From VBAS01 sp035318985 (GTDB lineage Bacteria > Bacteroidota > Bacteroidia > Chitinophagales > Chitinophagaceae), in the NCBI GenBank assembly GCA_035318985.1, contig DATHDP010000145.1:1-40162 (forward strand): a stretch of DNA of 40,162 bases, given 5' to 3'. The notes under the pieces are model-generated. The model ran no database searches. It was given only the letters and a program-made list of their open reading frames with translations, and was not told the origin of the DNA. This document shows positions 16,496 to 26,077 of the stretch, piece after piece (position 1 is the stretch's first letter; each line of letters begins with the position of its first letter). A program made the translations under genes and the position numbers.

Positions 16496-17974
16496 TTAAT
16501 ATGCAATAGCAAACAGAACTCTTTCTTTACTTGGCTTTCCACTTAAAATGCACAATCCTTGTTCCTTTGGATTATTCGAAGGAATACAACGAATGGTAGC
16601 TTTTGTCTTTTCTTTTATTTCAGCTTCAGTTTCCGCGGTCCCATCCCAATGTGCAGAAACAAAGCCGCCTTTTTCATTGAGTGTTTTTACAAATTCATCC
16701 CAACTATCTACTGACGTTATATGTTGCTCTCGATATTTAAGCGCATTGTTATAAAGATTCTGTTGAATATCATCAAGCAGTTTTATGATATAACCTGATA
16801 ACCCAACAATAGGTACTTGCTGCTTTTCTTTTGTATCTCTTCTTGCCAGTTCAACTACATTATTTTCCATATCACGAAGTCCCATCGCAATTCTTACTGG
16901 CACGCCTTTCAATTCATACTCTGCAAATTTCCATCCCGGTCTATTGTTATCATTATTATCATACTTTACGCGGATGCCTGCGGCTTTGAGTTCTTTCATT
17001 ATCTCATTTGCCTTAGCATCGATCACAGGTTTTGATTCTTCGCCTTTGTAGATCGGAACGATCACAACCTGGAAAGGTGCGATCTTTGGAGGCATCACTA
17101 ATCCCTGGTCATCGCTATGCGCCATCACTAATGCGCCAATCAACCTTGTGCTTACTCCCCAACTTGTAGCCCAAACATATTCTTGTTGGTTCTCTTTGTT
17201 TAAAAATTTCACTTCAAATGCTTTTGCAAAATTTTGTCCCAGGAAATGTGAAGTGCCACACTGCAATGCTTTTCCATCCTGCATCAATCCTTCAATGCAA
17301 TAAGTATCGATAGCGCCGGCAAATCTTTCGCTTTCAGATTTTACACCCCTGATCACCGGCAAAGCCATAAACTCTTCTGCAAATGTTGCATACACCTCAA
17401 GCATCTTTTTTGTTTCTTCGATCGCATCTTCAGAAGTAGCATGTGCCGTATGACCTTCCTGCCAAAGAAATTCAGCGGTACGCAAAAACAATCTTGTTCT
17501 CATTTCCCAACGCACCACATTTGCCCATTGGTTAATAAGCAATGGAAGGTCACGGTATGATTGTATCCAGTCTCTATAAGTATTCCAGATAATAGCCTCA
17601 CTTGTCGGACGAATGATCAACTCCTCTTCCAACTTAGAATCAGGATCAACCATCAGGGTTCCTTTTTTATCAGGATTTGCTTTTAAACGATAATGAGTAA
17701 CAACAGCACACTCTTTTGCAAAACCTTCGGCATGACCTTCTTCTTTTTCTAAAAAACTTTTTGGAACAAACAAAGGAAAATAAGCATTTTGATGTCCGGT
17801 GTCTTTAAACATTTTATCCAGCGCATCTCTCATGTTTTCCCATAGTGCAAACCCGTAGGGTTTTATCACCATACATCCTCTGACTGCAGAATAATCAGCT
17901 AACCCGCCTTTTAAAACAAGGTCATTATACCATTGAGAATAATCTTCGGATCTTGTTGTAATCCCTTTACTCAT
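16496..17974 (-). CDS. proS: prolyl-tRNA synthetase (class II, eukaryote/archaea-like type)
   Basis: 492 residues, the short ProRS form without the editing insertion. Landmarks are RGCMVIKPYGFALWENMRDALDKMF (motif 1 region), the motif 2 loop with RWEMRTRLFLRTAEFLWQEGHTAHAT, CGTSHFLGQNFAKAFEVKF, WATSWGVSTRLIGALVMAHSDDQGLVMPPKIAPFQVVIVPI (motif 3 and start of the anticodon-binding domain), and the C-terminal zinc-like domain ending in FAIAY. It charges tRNA-Pro with proline. A divergent lipoprotein gene lies 188 bp away, and the gap holds TACATTTG on the minus strand (18118-18125), a possible -7 element. Confidence 0.96.
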   Translation of the reverse strand: MSKGITTRSEDYSQWYNDLVLKGGLADYSAVRGCMVIKPYGFALWENMRDALDKMFKDTGHQNAYFPLFVPKSFLEKEEGHAEGFAKECAVVTHYRLKANPDKKGTLMVDPDSKLEEELIIRPTSEAIIWNTYRDWIQSYRDLPLLINQWANVVRWEMRTRLFLRTAEFLWQEGHTAHATSEDAIEETKKMLEVYATFAEEFMALPVIRGVKSESERFAGAIDTYCIEGLMQDGKALQCGTSHFLGQNFAKAFEVKFLNKENQQEYVWATSWGVSTRLIGALVMAHSDDQGLVMPPKIAPFQVVIVPIYKGEESKPVIDAKANEIMKELKAAGIRVKYDNNDNNRPGWKFAEYELKGVPVRIAMGLRDMENNVVELARRDTKEKQQVPIVGLSGYIIKLLDDIQQNLYNNALKYREQHITSVDSWDEFVKTLNEKGGFVSAHWDGTAETEAEIKEKTKATIRCIPSNNPKEQGLCILSGKPSKERVLFAIAY

Positions 17975-18162
17975 TTCCTTTATCGTTTATGATTTTTTGA
18001 ATCCTTAAAACTTTTACAAACCAATGACATTTAGTCTTTAATTAACAACGGATTTCACAATTTTACATTGGGCGGCAAAATATTTGATGCCTTAAACATG
18101 TGACCGGAAATCCGGCGCAAATGTAGTAACTTCAATTTTATAAACCACTTAAACTCCCTGCC

Positions 18163-18897
18163 ATGCAACGTCAAATTTTACTTTTGGCAATTACCGCAGC
18201 AGCATTAAGCAGTTGTACAACCGCATACAAAACCGGGCAAACTCCTGATGATGTTTATTTTTCTCCTACCCGTCCGCAGGACGAGTATGTTCGTGTAGAA
18301 GAAAAAGAAGATGATCAGTATCGGTATGATGATGAATATTATGATGACCGTTACCTGCGTATGAAAGTGCATAATTATTCACAATGGAGCTCTCTTGATG
18401 ATTGGTATGCCTATGATCGTTATGGTTATAGTGCCAATCGTTATTACGGTACTTATTACAACCCTTACACTTCATGGAATTATCATTACAATCCTTACTG
18501 CCAAAATAATGTGATCGCTTACCACCCTGGGTATGCTGGACAAACAAGCGTAGCTCAAAATGTTGCTAAACCAAGAGCCTTCAACCTGGCCAGTTATACA
18601 GGCACGACTTATAATAATGCCAATAACAGTGTAAAAATGAATTCATATAAAACAGGGATGGGAAGACCTGTTTACAACAACAAGAATTCAAACAACGGCT
18701 TTAGCAATACGCTCAAACAAATTTTTAACAGCGGAACTAATATTAATATTAACAGCAGCAATAGTTCAGGTTCATCTCCATCAAGAAGCTATACACCCAG
18801 CTCAAATTCAAGTTCACCAAGTAGCAGCGGTAGCTCAGGTTCATCTGGAAGCAGTAGCGGAGGTGGTGCAACTCGTCCGAGCAGAGGTGGCAATTAA
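18163..18897 (+). CDS. Tyr-rich, Ser-rich lipoprotein of unknown function
   Basis: 244 residues. The signal ends in the lipobox LSSC (about residues 15-18), predicting an outer-membrane lipoprotein. The body is acidic then very rich in Tyr/Asp/Asn (DDQYRYDDEYYDDRYLRMKVHNYSQW, and NRYYGTYYNPYTSWNYHYNPY). The last 60 residues are low-complexity Ser/Gly/Pro. Such composition fits a flexible surface or periplasmic protein. No family recognised with certainty. It is followed 85 bp later by the FadL-like gene on the same strand. Confidence 0.72.
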   Translation: MQRQILLLAITAAALSSCTTAYKTGQTPDDVYFSPTRPQDEYVRVEEKEDDQYRYDDEYYDDRYLRMKVHNYSQWSSLDDWYAYDRYGYSANRYYGTYYNPYTSWNYHYNPYCQNNVIAYHPGYAGQTSVAQNVAKPRAFNLASYTGTTYNNANNSVKMNSYKTGMGRPVYNNKNSNNGFSNTLKQIFNSGTNININSSNSSGSSPSRSYTPSSNSSSPSSSGSSGSSGSSSGGGATRPSRGGN

Positions 18898-18982
18898 ATC
18901 ATAAACATGAAACAGGCTAAACAATCGAACATTTTTTGAATGTTTCCTGTATCATATTATCTAAACTCTTATAATTTCTAAT

Positions 18983-20530
18983 ATGAAAGGAAAAATATAC
19001 ACTGTCATTTTTCTTCTCTCCTCATACATATCTTTTTCTCAATCACCTGAAGACGCATTACGATTATCCTGGTATCAATTAAAAGGCACAGCAAGGAACC
19101 AGGCAATTGGAGGCGCAATGGTTTCACTTGGTGGCGACGCTACAGCAAATCATATTAACCCGGCTGGACTTGCATTTTTTAAAACCTCAGATGTTTTTCT
19201 TACACCGGGTCTTCAGTTTGGAAAAAGTAAAAGTATGTTCAGGGAAACAAATAGTACCGCCGAAGGCCAAACTAAGTTTGATCTTGGAACATCTGGCTTT
19301 GTATTCGGTGGTTTTGGTCGAAAGGCAAAAAACTCGTTTGGGATAACTGTTACGCAACAAGCCAATTTTAATTACAACACCTATTATAAAGGAGAAAATG
19401 ATTACAGCAGTTATGGCGAACCATTAGCGGATGAATTTGCAGCTTCTGGTCTTACAATAGACCAGGCGTTATTATATACTTCAACTATTTCTATACCAAC
19501 AAAGATGGCTTTATACACTTACCTTGTTGATACAGTCAATGTTAATGGTGCCATGCAAGTTATAGCTCGTTCAGAAAATCCTTCATCAAGAAACCAGGAA
19601 AACAAAGTAGAATCAACCGGAGGCATTACAGAAATTAACTTGGGATGGGGATCAGAGCTAAGTAAAAAATGGATGGCGGGGATCAGTCTTGGAATAGATG
19701 TCATTAATCAAGAACGGAGAACATATTTTCATGAAACTGATGCAACAGGTGATGAAGACAATGATTTTAACTTTCTCACATACGATGAGACATTTACTTT
19801 AAAAGGATATGGCATTAACCTTCGCGGTGGATTAATTTTCCGGCCAAAGGAATATATACGTTTAGGATTAGCATTCCACTCTCCTACATGGATGCCATTA
19901 AAGGAGACAACGAGTTCTGGATTTGCTGCAGACCTTGAAAATTTGTTCGGTGCAGGACATGGTTATGACAGTGTTGGCTTGTCAACTATTACAGGAGGCA
20001 CCGAAAAAGTAGAGAGCAAATATCAATTGAATTCTCCAACCAAGATCATGATTAGCGGCTCTTATGTTTTTAGAGAAGTGGAAGATATAAGAAGGCAAAA
20101 AGGGTTTATTACATTAGACATTGAATACACCAACTATAAATGGATGAATTATGCACCATACGATGGCGAAGTGAATTCATTTACAAAAGCTCCTTTCGAC
20201 CCCTATAATGAAGCGATCGATGCTGTATATAAAGGAACATTCAATTTCCGGCTGGGTGGTGAATTGAAATTTAATACTATAATGGCCCGTGCAGGTTTTG
20301 CATATTATACAAGCCCATACAAAGAACAGGAACTAAAAGCAAGAAAGATGTTTGCAAGTGGTGGGCTTGGTTACAGGAATAAAGGGGTATTTATTGATCT
20401 TACTTATGTACAACGTTTAAATAAGGATGTTAGCTTTCCGTATCTTGTTAATCCTCCAAGAGCCAATACTTTTGCCGACCTGAAAGATAATGGTGGCAAT
20501 GTGATACTTACAGTTGGCTTTAAGATCTGA
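18983..20530 (+). CDS. OmpP1/FadL/TodX-type outer-membrane transport protein
   Basis: 515 residues with a Sec signal peptide (MKGKIYTVIFLLSSYISFSQ). The N-terminal GTARNQAIGGAMVSLGGDATANHINPAGLAF is the FadL-family hatch signature (G.gGA......D....  NPAG). The rest alternates as beta-strands, ending in a strand GNVILTVGFKI. In Proteobacteria FadL moves long-chain fatty acids and hydrophobic compounds; in Bacteroidota the substrate is unknown. A strong intrinsic terminator follows at 20561. Confidence 0.86.
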   Translation: MKGKIYTVIFLLSSYISFSQSPEDALRLSWYQLKGTARNQAIGGAMVSLGGDATANHINPAGLAFFKTSDVFLTPGLQFGKSKSMFRETNSTAEGQTKFDLGTSGFVFGGFGRKAKNSFGITVTQQANFNYNTYYKGENDYSSYGEPLADEFAASGLTIDQALLYTSTISIPTKMALYTYLVDTVNVNGAMQVIARSENPSSRNQENKVESTGGITEINLGWGSELSKKWMAGISLGIDVINQERRTYFHETDATGDEDNDFNFLTYDETFTLKGYGINLRGGLIFRPKEYIRLGLAFHSPTWMPLKETTSSGFAADLENLFGAGHGYDSVGLSTITGGTEKVESKYQLNSPTKIMISGSYVFREVEDIRRQKGFITLDIEYTNYKWMNYAPYDGEVNSFTKAPFDPYNEAIDAVYKGTFNFRLGGELKFNTIMARAGFAYYTSPYKEQELKARKMFASGGLGYRNKGVFIDLTYVQRLNKDVSFPYLVNPPRANTFADLKDNGGNVILTVGFKI

Positions 20531-20560
20531 GTCGCAATCATACTAACTTGTTTGTCAGAA

Positions 20561-20588
20561 AGAGCTCCATTTACAGGGGCTCTTTTTA
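20561..20588 (+). terminator. intrinsic terminator after the FadL-like gene
   Basis: AGAGCTCC (20561-20568) pairs with GGGGCTCT (20576-20583) over a 7-base loop, 8 pairs with one G-T, followed by a T-rich tail. Confidence 0.75.
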
Positions 20589-20724
20589 TTTTGAATGGAA
20601 ACAATAAAGCCAACTTGAGCATCAATGTTATTTTGTCATTCCCGTTTTCTTATAAAAAAATTGGCACAGAATTCGTAAACCCAAATGTGACAAGGAAAAA
20701 TTTAAAGCTATGAGACCGTTTTAA

Positions 20725-21014
20725 ATCAAATTTGATTTCCCGGTGGCCTCATCCGACTTAAAAATTTCTCTTAATGCCACTGCGGAACTACATCACTCAG
20801 AACCATATTATAAGGTTCGGAACTTTTCACTCACAAACGGTGAAAGAATAATGATTATCATTCCCTTTTACCTGACCAGGAGATCAAGCGAATAAGACGT
20901 AATGGATCTTATGTCTGGGTACATAAGGATTCAGATAGAGAATCAGACCTAAGTATTGCTATAGGCACCGGGATAGAAAGTATGTTATCAAAACAGGAAT
21001 TGAATAATGACTAA
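20725..21014 (+). pseudogene. probable frameshifted remnant of a small gene
   Basis: Two adjacent frames look coding and would join by a -1 shift near 20860. The first gives DLKISLNATAELHHSEPYYKVRNFSLTNGE, with its stop at 20893. The second gives LLPDQEIKRIRRNGSYVWVHKDSDRESDLSIAIGTGIE, with a stop at 21012. There is no convincing start codon (a GTG at 20743 is possible). Together they resemble one compact protein of about 95 residues. No family recognised. In-frame codons after 21014 (FQQILNEYLNEYKRK) may be more of the same protein. Confidence 0.35.
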
Positions 21015-21228
21015 ATTTTTTCAACCGATAAATTTCAGCAAATTTTAAATGAATACCTCAACGAATATAAAAGAAAAAGCGTCCCTTACTTCGGAACGCT
21101 TTTCCTTTCGTCAGAGCAGTTGGTTTTAGTGGAATATTTTTACTTCTGTAAACCGGTTTTTAGCAAAATTTCGATGTGTCCTTTTATTTTAATTTCAATC
21201 TCCGCGATCCTTCTCTATCCCTTCCTGG
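21015..21228. other. gene-poor stretch
   Basis: Apart from the terminator-like hairpin at 21075-21104, I see no start codon with a credible reading frame, no tRNA-like fold and no repeat array here. Confidence 0.4.
21075..21104. terminator. bidirectional terminator-like hairpin
   Basis: AAAAGCGT (21075-21082 region) pairs with ACGCTTTT (21096-21103 region), with inner C-C/G-G pairs and a small bulge. A and T tracts on both sides allow function in either direction. It would end the minus-strand transcript of the beta-barrel gene. Confidence 0.5.
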
Positions 21229-21810
21229 CTATTTCTTTTTTGAAATACGACCAGCAATTCCAAATGCATACATGAAATGATAATTAACCGTACCAGTGGT
21301 GATCGGCACTCTGTATGTAGTATTTACGAACAATCTGCCCTCATCAAAAAAGTTTACATTCAATCCTAATCCAAGCGGCATATATGCGCCATAATAGATA
21401 TAATATTTTTGCGCCCCGAAACCTCCGATCAAGTATGGCTGAATCCAATATTTATCAGTAACCAATTTGAAATGTGCTGTACCTTCCAACTGAAACATAT
21501 ACCTGTCAGTTGGATCTGGATTCTCGGGAAGATTTTGACTAAGATATGAGGCATTAAGGGAAGCGGCAAAGTCAATATGTTTTTTTATTCCCTTAAAATA
21601 ATGCAGCCCTATGCCCGGGGACTTTTCATTACCAAATTGCTTATCCCTGATAACAGCATTCAAAGAAGTAGTGCGTATTAATTCAGCGGTTTTAAAATCG
21701 TAAAGATTAAAGCTTATGGCAAACTCGTGAGATCTTATCTCATCATCCTGGCCATAAACAACTGGTGCTATAATTATTGAGGCAAGCAGTGAAACAATTA
21801 AATGCTTCAT
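21229..21810 (-). CDS. outer-membrane beta-barrel protein of unknown function
   Basis: 193 residues, Sec signal peptide (MKHLIVSLLASIIIAPVVYG). Alternating strands such as SHEFAISFNLYDFKTAEL, SPGIGLHYFKGIKKHIDFAASLNASYL, YMFQLEGTAHFKLVT, WIQPYLIGGFGAQKYYIYYGAYMPLGLGLNVNFFDEGRLFVNTTYR, and a terminal strand YHFMYAFGIAGRI fit an eight-stranded OmpA/porin-like barrel. No OmpA peptidoglycan-binding domain follows. Function unknown. Confidence 0.72.
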   Translation of the reverse strand: MKHLIVSLLASIIIAPVVYGQDDEIRSHEFAISFNLYDFKTAELIRTTSLNAVIRDKQFGNEKSPGIGLHYFKGIKKHIDFAASLNASYLSQNLPENPDPTDRYMFQLEGTAHFKLVTDKYWIQPYLIGGFGAQKYYIYYGAYMPLGLGLNVNFFDEGRLFVNTTYRVPITTGTVNYHFMYAFGIAGRISKKK

Positions 21811-21891
21811 AAAGAGGTAGTTTGGGTTTTAACAAAAATAAAGGCTCTATGCTATATCCTGAAATTTATATTTCACCTTGATTTCCACCTA

Positions 21892-22284
21892 TTATTCAGG
21901 TTTTTTCTTGCCGATCACTTCTATCCGTACTCTTGTAAGACCTGATTTCACATAATCTAATTTATCTGCCGCCTTACGACTTAGATCAATAACTCTTTTC
22001 ATTCTTATATGAAGCCTGTCATTTGTCTTTACAATTACACTCTTCCCATTTCGAAGGTTTGTAACCTTTATCCATGTACCAAGCGGCAAGACATTGCAAG
22101 CAGCAGTCATTTTTTTGTGAGAATAAATTTCTCCGTTTGCTGTTTTCTTTCCATTAAAGGTATTGGAATAATAACTTGCTGTACCATATAAGAGTTTGGG
22201 CTTTTCTGCCCCTGCTTCCATAGTATCGCCGGCAAATAAATAAATACCCGCAATAAAAAAAACTATAAAAAGAGATAACCTCAT
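21892..22284 (-). CDS. rlpA: RlpA-like double-psi beta-barrel protein
   Basis: 130 residues: a signal/anchor (MRLSLFIVFFIAGIYLFAG) and one RlpA domain. Visible signatures are GTASYYSNTFNGKKTANGEIYSHKKMTAA, LPLGTWIKVTNLRNGKSVIVKTNDR, and the aspartate in RVIDLSRKAADKL. RlpA proteins bind or cut denuded glycan strands of peptidoglycan and act in daughter-cell separation. The SPOR domain found in larger members is missing. Its ATG overlaps the stop of the L,D-transpeptidase gene (ATGA at 22281-22284), so the two cell-wall genes are translationally coupled. Confidence 0.88.
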   Translation of the reverse strand: MRLSLFIVFFIAGIYLFAGDTMEAGAEKPKLLYGTASYYSNTFNGKKTANGEIYSHKKMTAACNVLPLGTWIKVTNLRNGKSVIVKTNDRLHIRMKRVIDLSRKAADKLDYVKSGLTRVRIEVIGKKKPE

Positions 22285-24023
22285 TCACCATTTTTTTTGT
22301 TAGCAAAAAGCAGTTCGATCATTTTCTTATCCTCTTCATAAATATCTTCAAAAAAAGTGATAAGGCCGTCGTTTGCTTCACAGGTAAAATACCTGATATA
22401 AACAGGGATCCTTTTACGTAATGGAATACTGTGTTTTTCTTTTATTACTAACCAATGTGTCATTGAATCAAGAGTGATCTCATTTGGCTTTTTCTTTTTT
22501 ACATTACTATCCACCTGGTTATTCATAATGTAATAGGCCATTTTCTCCCATTCCTGTACCCGAACACATCCATGACTTAAAGCTCTTATATCCTGTCCGA
22601 AAAAATACCGCTGATTGGTATCATGTAAATAAACGGAGTATTTATTCGGAAAATTAAATTTTAAAACCCCCAATGCATTATCATCCCCACTACCCTGTAT
22701 AACTTTATAAGGTATCTTCTTTTCATATTTTGCCCAATTGACTGAATCAGGGCTTATTTCTTCATTTTTATAGTTCAGGATCATGTAACCTTTTTTCCTT
22801 AAGTAACCTGTGTCCTTCTTCATGCCCGGGATTATCTCTTTTTCTACAATGCTTTCCGGAATGGTCCATTGAGGATAAGTGATAATTTCTGATACAGCGC
22901 TGGTAAGTACTGGTGTTCTTGTAATTGGTTTGCCAACTACTACCTTGCTGTTTAAAATTAACGTATCACGATTCATCAGTTTTAAAGAATAGGAAGGAAT
23001 ATTGACCCATATATATTTTTCAGGGAACGAATCAGAAAGCATTTTATACCGGTCCATTGTAATAGCAATGCGATCAAATTTTTCTGCATCTGATAAATTT
23101 AGCATCCTGATGGTTTGACTTCCGATCTTTCCATCAATAGTTAGCCGGTTATTTTTTTGATACTTTTTTAAAACGCCTGCCAAACGCATTGAATCCGGCT
23201 GTGCATTTAATGAGTCAATGTAGCCGGTCTCAAAAAGTCTCTTCACTACTGCCGCTTTTAGCTCATCTCTATTCTTATTTGGAAAAACGATAGGAGTGAT
23301 CGGATTGAAATCAGCACTGTCAAGAAAGATACTAACCGCCGCTTTCAATTCACGATAGCCTTTATATTTTGGCTCAAGTGTGGACATGATAACATTAAGC
23401 GAAAGGCCCGATGCAGCAGCATTGAATTTAGAGGAAATAAATTCTTCTGATAAAACCGAATCTTTTCTCAACGTAATACTATCATTGGGCAATCTTCCCA
23501 ATTTTATATCGTGAAAAATACTTACCAGTGCATCGCTTAGCATAAGATCAGCCCGGGCCCAGCTGGCAGCATCTTGTGTTTCTTTGTCTTTAAATGCATC
23601 AGCAGCAAATATTTTTTTTAGGATAGCTAATTGATGAGAATGATAATCGCCTGGAAAAAGTCCATACAATTTTGCATTTTCAATAAATGATAAAAGAGAA
23701 TCTCCCTGGGCTAACCATTTTTGAGAGCTGCTCCATTGCGGAGCAAATGTTTTTTGCTTATACAGATCGGCAAGAATCGGTAATTGATAAAGTACTGTAG
23801 AATCTTCCATTCGTCCATTTTCGGAAACAGAATATTCAATAAAGCTTTTGATCAGTTCTTTTACCTTATCATCCATTTTTTCCGGCGCTTTCACAATTAC
23901 CTTTTCATCCGGCAATTTTTTTTCTTTGCAAGAGGAAAAGCCCAAAGCAAAAATGATAAAAGTAATTGCTGCGATCAACCCCTGATCTTTACGATCAAAA
24001 AAAACTTTGATGGCTCGATTCAT
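22281..24023 (-). CDS. L,D-transpeptidase (YcbB/LdtD type), predicted lipoprotein
   Basis: 580 residues. The N-terminus ends in GFSSC, a probable lipobox (C32). A scaffold domain is followed by a peptidoglycan-binding-like segment (LKKYQKNNRLTIDGKIGSQTIRMLN) and the YkuD catalytic domain with IWVNIPSYSLKL, GKPITRTPVLTS, YPQWTIPESIVEKEI, YLHDTN, and the active site ALSHGCVRVQ (H484, C486). It forms 3-3 crosslinks in peptidoglycan or attaches proteins to it. The gene is followed by, and overlaps, rlpA. A divergent hydrolase-like gene starts 39 bp upstream. Confidence 0.9.
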   Translation of the reverse strand: MNRAIKVFFDRKDQGLIAAITFIIFALGFSSCKEKKLPDEKVIVKAPEKMDDKVKELIKSFIEYSVSENGRMEDSTVLYQLPILADLYKQKTFAPQWSSSQKWLAQGDSLLSFIENAKLYGLFPGDYHSHQLAILKKIFAADAFKDKETQDAASWARADLMLSDALVSIFHDIKLGRLPNDSITLRKDSVLSEEFISSKFNAAASGLSLNVIMSTLEPKYKGYRELKAAVSIFLDSADFNPITPIVFPNKNRDELKAAVVKRLFETGYIDSLNAQPDSMRLAGVLKKYQKNNRLTIDGKIGSQTIRMLNLSDAEKFDRIAITMDRYKMLSDSFPEKYIWVNIPSYSLKLMNRDTLILNSKVVVGKPITRTPVLTSAVSEIITYPQWTIPESIVEKEIIPGMKKDTGYLRKKGYMILNYKNEEISPDSVNWAKYEKKIPYKVIQGSGDDNALGVLKFNFPNKYSVYLHDTNQRYFFGQDIRALSHGCVRVQEWEKMAYYIMNNQVDSNVKKKKPNEITLDSMTHWLVIKEKHSIPLRKRIPVYIRYFTCEANDGLITFFEDIYEEDKKMIELLFANKKNGE

Positions 24024-24062
24024 ATATTTTTATGCTAATTTCCCTAAACAGCAATTGGTGAT

Positions 24063-25070
24063 ATGAGAAACAAAATAAGGAATCGTTCTTGTTTTAAAAT
24101 TATAACGTTAATTATTTTATTAACATGCTGTTTACCTTCTTTACAGGCACAAATATTAAACGATTTTATTGAAACGGAAAACTTTAATGAACAAGAGTTA
24201 TGGATCAAAAACGGGCATGATAGTGTGACGATAAACATTAATGCACCGTTGCATTTTAATAAAAAAGGGGAAACTTTCCTGGTTTTGTTTGCTTTACCCA
24301 ATGGCAACAGTATCGAATGGACAAAAGGGAAGAAATTGAATGCTGCCGATGACTGGCATTTCGATATTCAGCATATAGCTGCACAAACCCGCTATGTCAG
24401 GAAACTGGATAAAAAGAATAACTATATAATTGCCTATTTAATGGCTGATAATAAAAGTTGGCCTGTGTGGAAAAGAACTCATCATGGTTCATTTGACCTG
24501 ATAAGAAGTTTTGTTGACAGCTTAGCTGACCGATTCAAAGAGTATCATCCTAAGATCGTTTTAAATGGCCATAGCGGAGGCGGCAGCTTTATATTTGGTT
24601 ATTTGGATGGCGTTCCCAGTATCCCGGATAATATTGATTGTATCGCATTTCTTGATAGCGATTATGGTTATGAAGACAACTTTCATACAAAGAAAATCAT
24701 AGAATGGCTAAGAAATGAAAATCACAAATTAGTTGTGCTTGCCTATAATGATAGTCTTGTTATTTATAACGGGAAACCATTAGTAAGTCCCACTGGCGGC
24801 ACATGGTACAGAAGCAGGTTAATGCAAAGAAAACTTGCTGAAGATTTCCCTTTTAAAACAACTGCAGATACTTCTTTTATTGATCATTCATCCTGGAATG
24901 GAAGGATCAGGTTCATCTTAAAACAAAATCCAAATGGATTGATCTATCATACAGTGCAGGTAGAAAGGAATGGATTTATTTTTACTCTCTTGTCCTATAC
25001 GAAATTCGATAGAAAAAAGTACTTTACCTATTTCGGAGATAGGGTGTATGGAAAATATATAAGTGATTAA
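24063..25070 (+). CDS. secreted alpha/beta-hydrolase-like protein
   Basis: 335 residues with a long signal peptide (hydrophobic IITLIILLTCCLPSLQAQ). A serine-hydrolase nucleophile elbow GHSGGGS sits at residues 169-175 (S171), preceded by the strand KIVLN. LDSD at about 197-200 and DHSSW (H275) could complete a catalytic triad. This fits a secreted alpha/beta hydrolase, but the specific family and substrate are not recognised. It is divergent from the L,D-transpeptidase gene, hinting at envelope work. Its stop overlaps the convergent aroC stop by four bases. Confidence 0.68.
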   Translation: MRNKIRNRSCFKIITLIILLTCCLPSLQAQILNDFIETENFNEQELWIKNGHDSVTININAPLHFNKKGETFLVLFALPNGNSIEWTKGKKLNAADDWHFDIQHIAAQTRYVRKLDKKNNYIIAYLMADNKSWPVWKRTHHGSFDLIRSFVDSLADRFKEYHPKIVLNGHSGGGSFIFGYLDGVPSIPDNIDCIAFLDSDYGYEDNFHTKKIIEWLRNENHKLVVLAYNDSLVIYNGKPLVSPTGGTWYRSRLMQRKLAEDFPFKTTADTSFIDHSSWNGRIRFILKQNPNGLIYHTVQVERNGFIFTLLSYTKFDRKKYFTYFGDRVYGKYISD

Positions 25071-26062
25071 GATATTGTCCGCTGTATCTTTTGTTCCAGC
25101 ATCATAAAATCAACCAATACCAGCGCAGTCACCGCTTCAACAATAACCGGTGCTCTTAATGCAACACAAAGATCATGACGACCTTTGATGGAGAATTTTT
25201 CAACTTGCTCTGTATCCCAATTCAGACTTTCCTGTTCTTTCGGAGTGGATGAAGTTGGTTTTATTGCTAAACGAAAAACTAATTCGTTTCCATTTGTAAT
25301 TCCCCCTACTACCCCACCGGCATGATTCGTTTTTGTTTTGCCACCCATTTCAAGGATAGCATCATTATGCTCACTGCCAAACATTTTTGCCGCGGCAAAA
25401 CCAGTTCCGAATTCAACGCCTCTTACAGCTGGTATTGCAAAAACAAGGTGAGCTATTGACGATTCAACTGAATCAAACCATGGCTCGCCCAAACCAACAG
25501 GCAATCCATTTACTTTACATTCAAGAATTCCGCCAACAGAGTCTTTGGCATCAATTGCTTTTTGCAACCCTTTTTCAAGATCCTTCTCTCCTCCTATTTC
25601 TATAACTTCTGCTTGAATTGTAACATCCTTCATTAACTTCTTTGCAATGCCTGCAGCCGCAACGATCCCTGCAGTTAATCTTGCACTGAAATGCCCACCG
25701 CCGCGATAATCTTGATTACCACCAAATTTTTGATGCGCAACCCAATCAGCATGACCGGGACGTGGGATACTTCTTTGTTTTGTATAATCTTCGCTGCGGA
25801 TATTTTTATTTTCAAATAAGATGGTGATTGGAAACCCAGTTGTCTTCCCATTAAACAAACCACTTTTAAATATTGGAAAATCTTCTTCCTGTCTTGGGGT
25901 AGTTCCTTTTTGTTTGCCACCTTTTCTTCTTTCGAGATCAGGAAGTAGATCTTCTGGTGATAATGCTAAACCAGCAGGACAACCATCAATAGTTATCCCA
26001 ACACAATCACCATGTGATTCACCAAAAATGGAAACTTTGAATATGCGACCGAAGGAGTTCAA
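25067..26062 (-). CDS. aroC: chorismate synthase
   Basis: 331 residues. It converts 5-enolpyruvylshikimate-3-phosphate to chorismate using reduced FMN. Signatures are FGESHGDCVGITIDGCPAGL, RPGHADW, YRGGGHFSARLTAGIVAAAGIAKKLM, and GRHDLCVALRAPVIVEA near the C-terminus. It is the last gene of the aromatic operon, 15 bp after aroA, and meets the hydrolase gene tail to tail with a 4-base overlap. Confidence 0.96.
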   Translation of the reverse strand: MNSFGRIFKVSIFGESHGDCVGITIDGCPAGLALSPEDLLPDLERRKGGKQKGTTPRQEEDFPIFKSGLFNGKTTGFPITILFENKNIRSEDYTKQRSIPRPGHADWVAHQKFGGNQDYRGGGHFSARLTAGIVAAAGIAKKLMKDVTIQAEVIEIGGEKDLEKGLQKAIDAKDSVGGILECKVNGLPVGLGEPWFDSVESSIAHLVFAIPAVRGVEFGTGFAAAKMFGSEHNDAILEMGGKTKTNHAGGVVGGITNGNELVFRLAIKPTSSTPKEQESLNWDTEQVEKFSIKGRHDLCVALRAPVIVEAVTALVLVDFMMLEQKIQRTIS

Positions 26063-26077
26063 GTTAATTGTTATTAG

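Noticed and set aside
18266..18547. 93-residue open frame opposite the Tyr-rich lipoprotein gene
   Set aside because: It is rich in His/Asn from reading the Tyr/Asp codons backwards and has no start context; a shadow frame.
18900..18960. Hairpin AACATT/AATGTT after the lipoprotein gene as a terminator
   Set aside because: Only 6-7 A/T pairs, no G/C core and no T tract directly after the stem.
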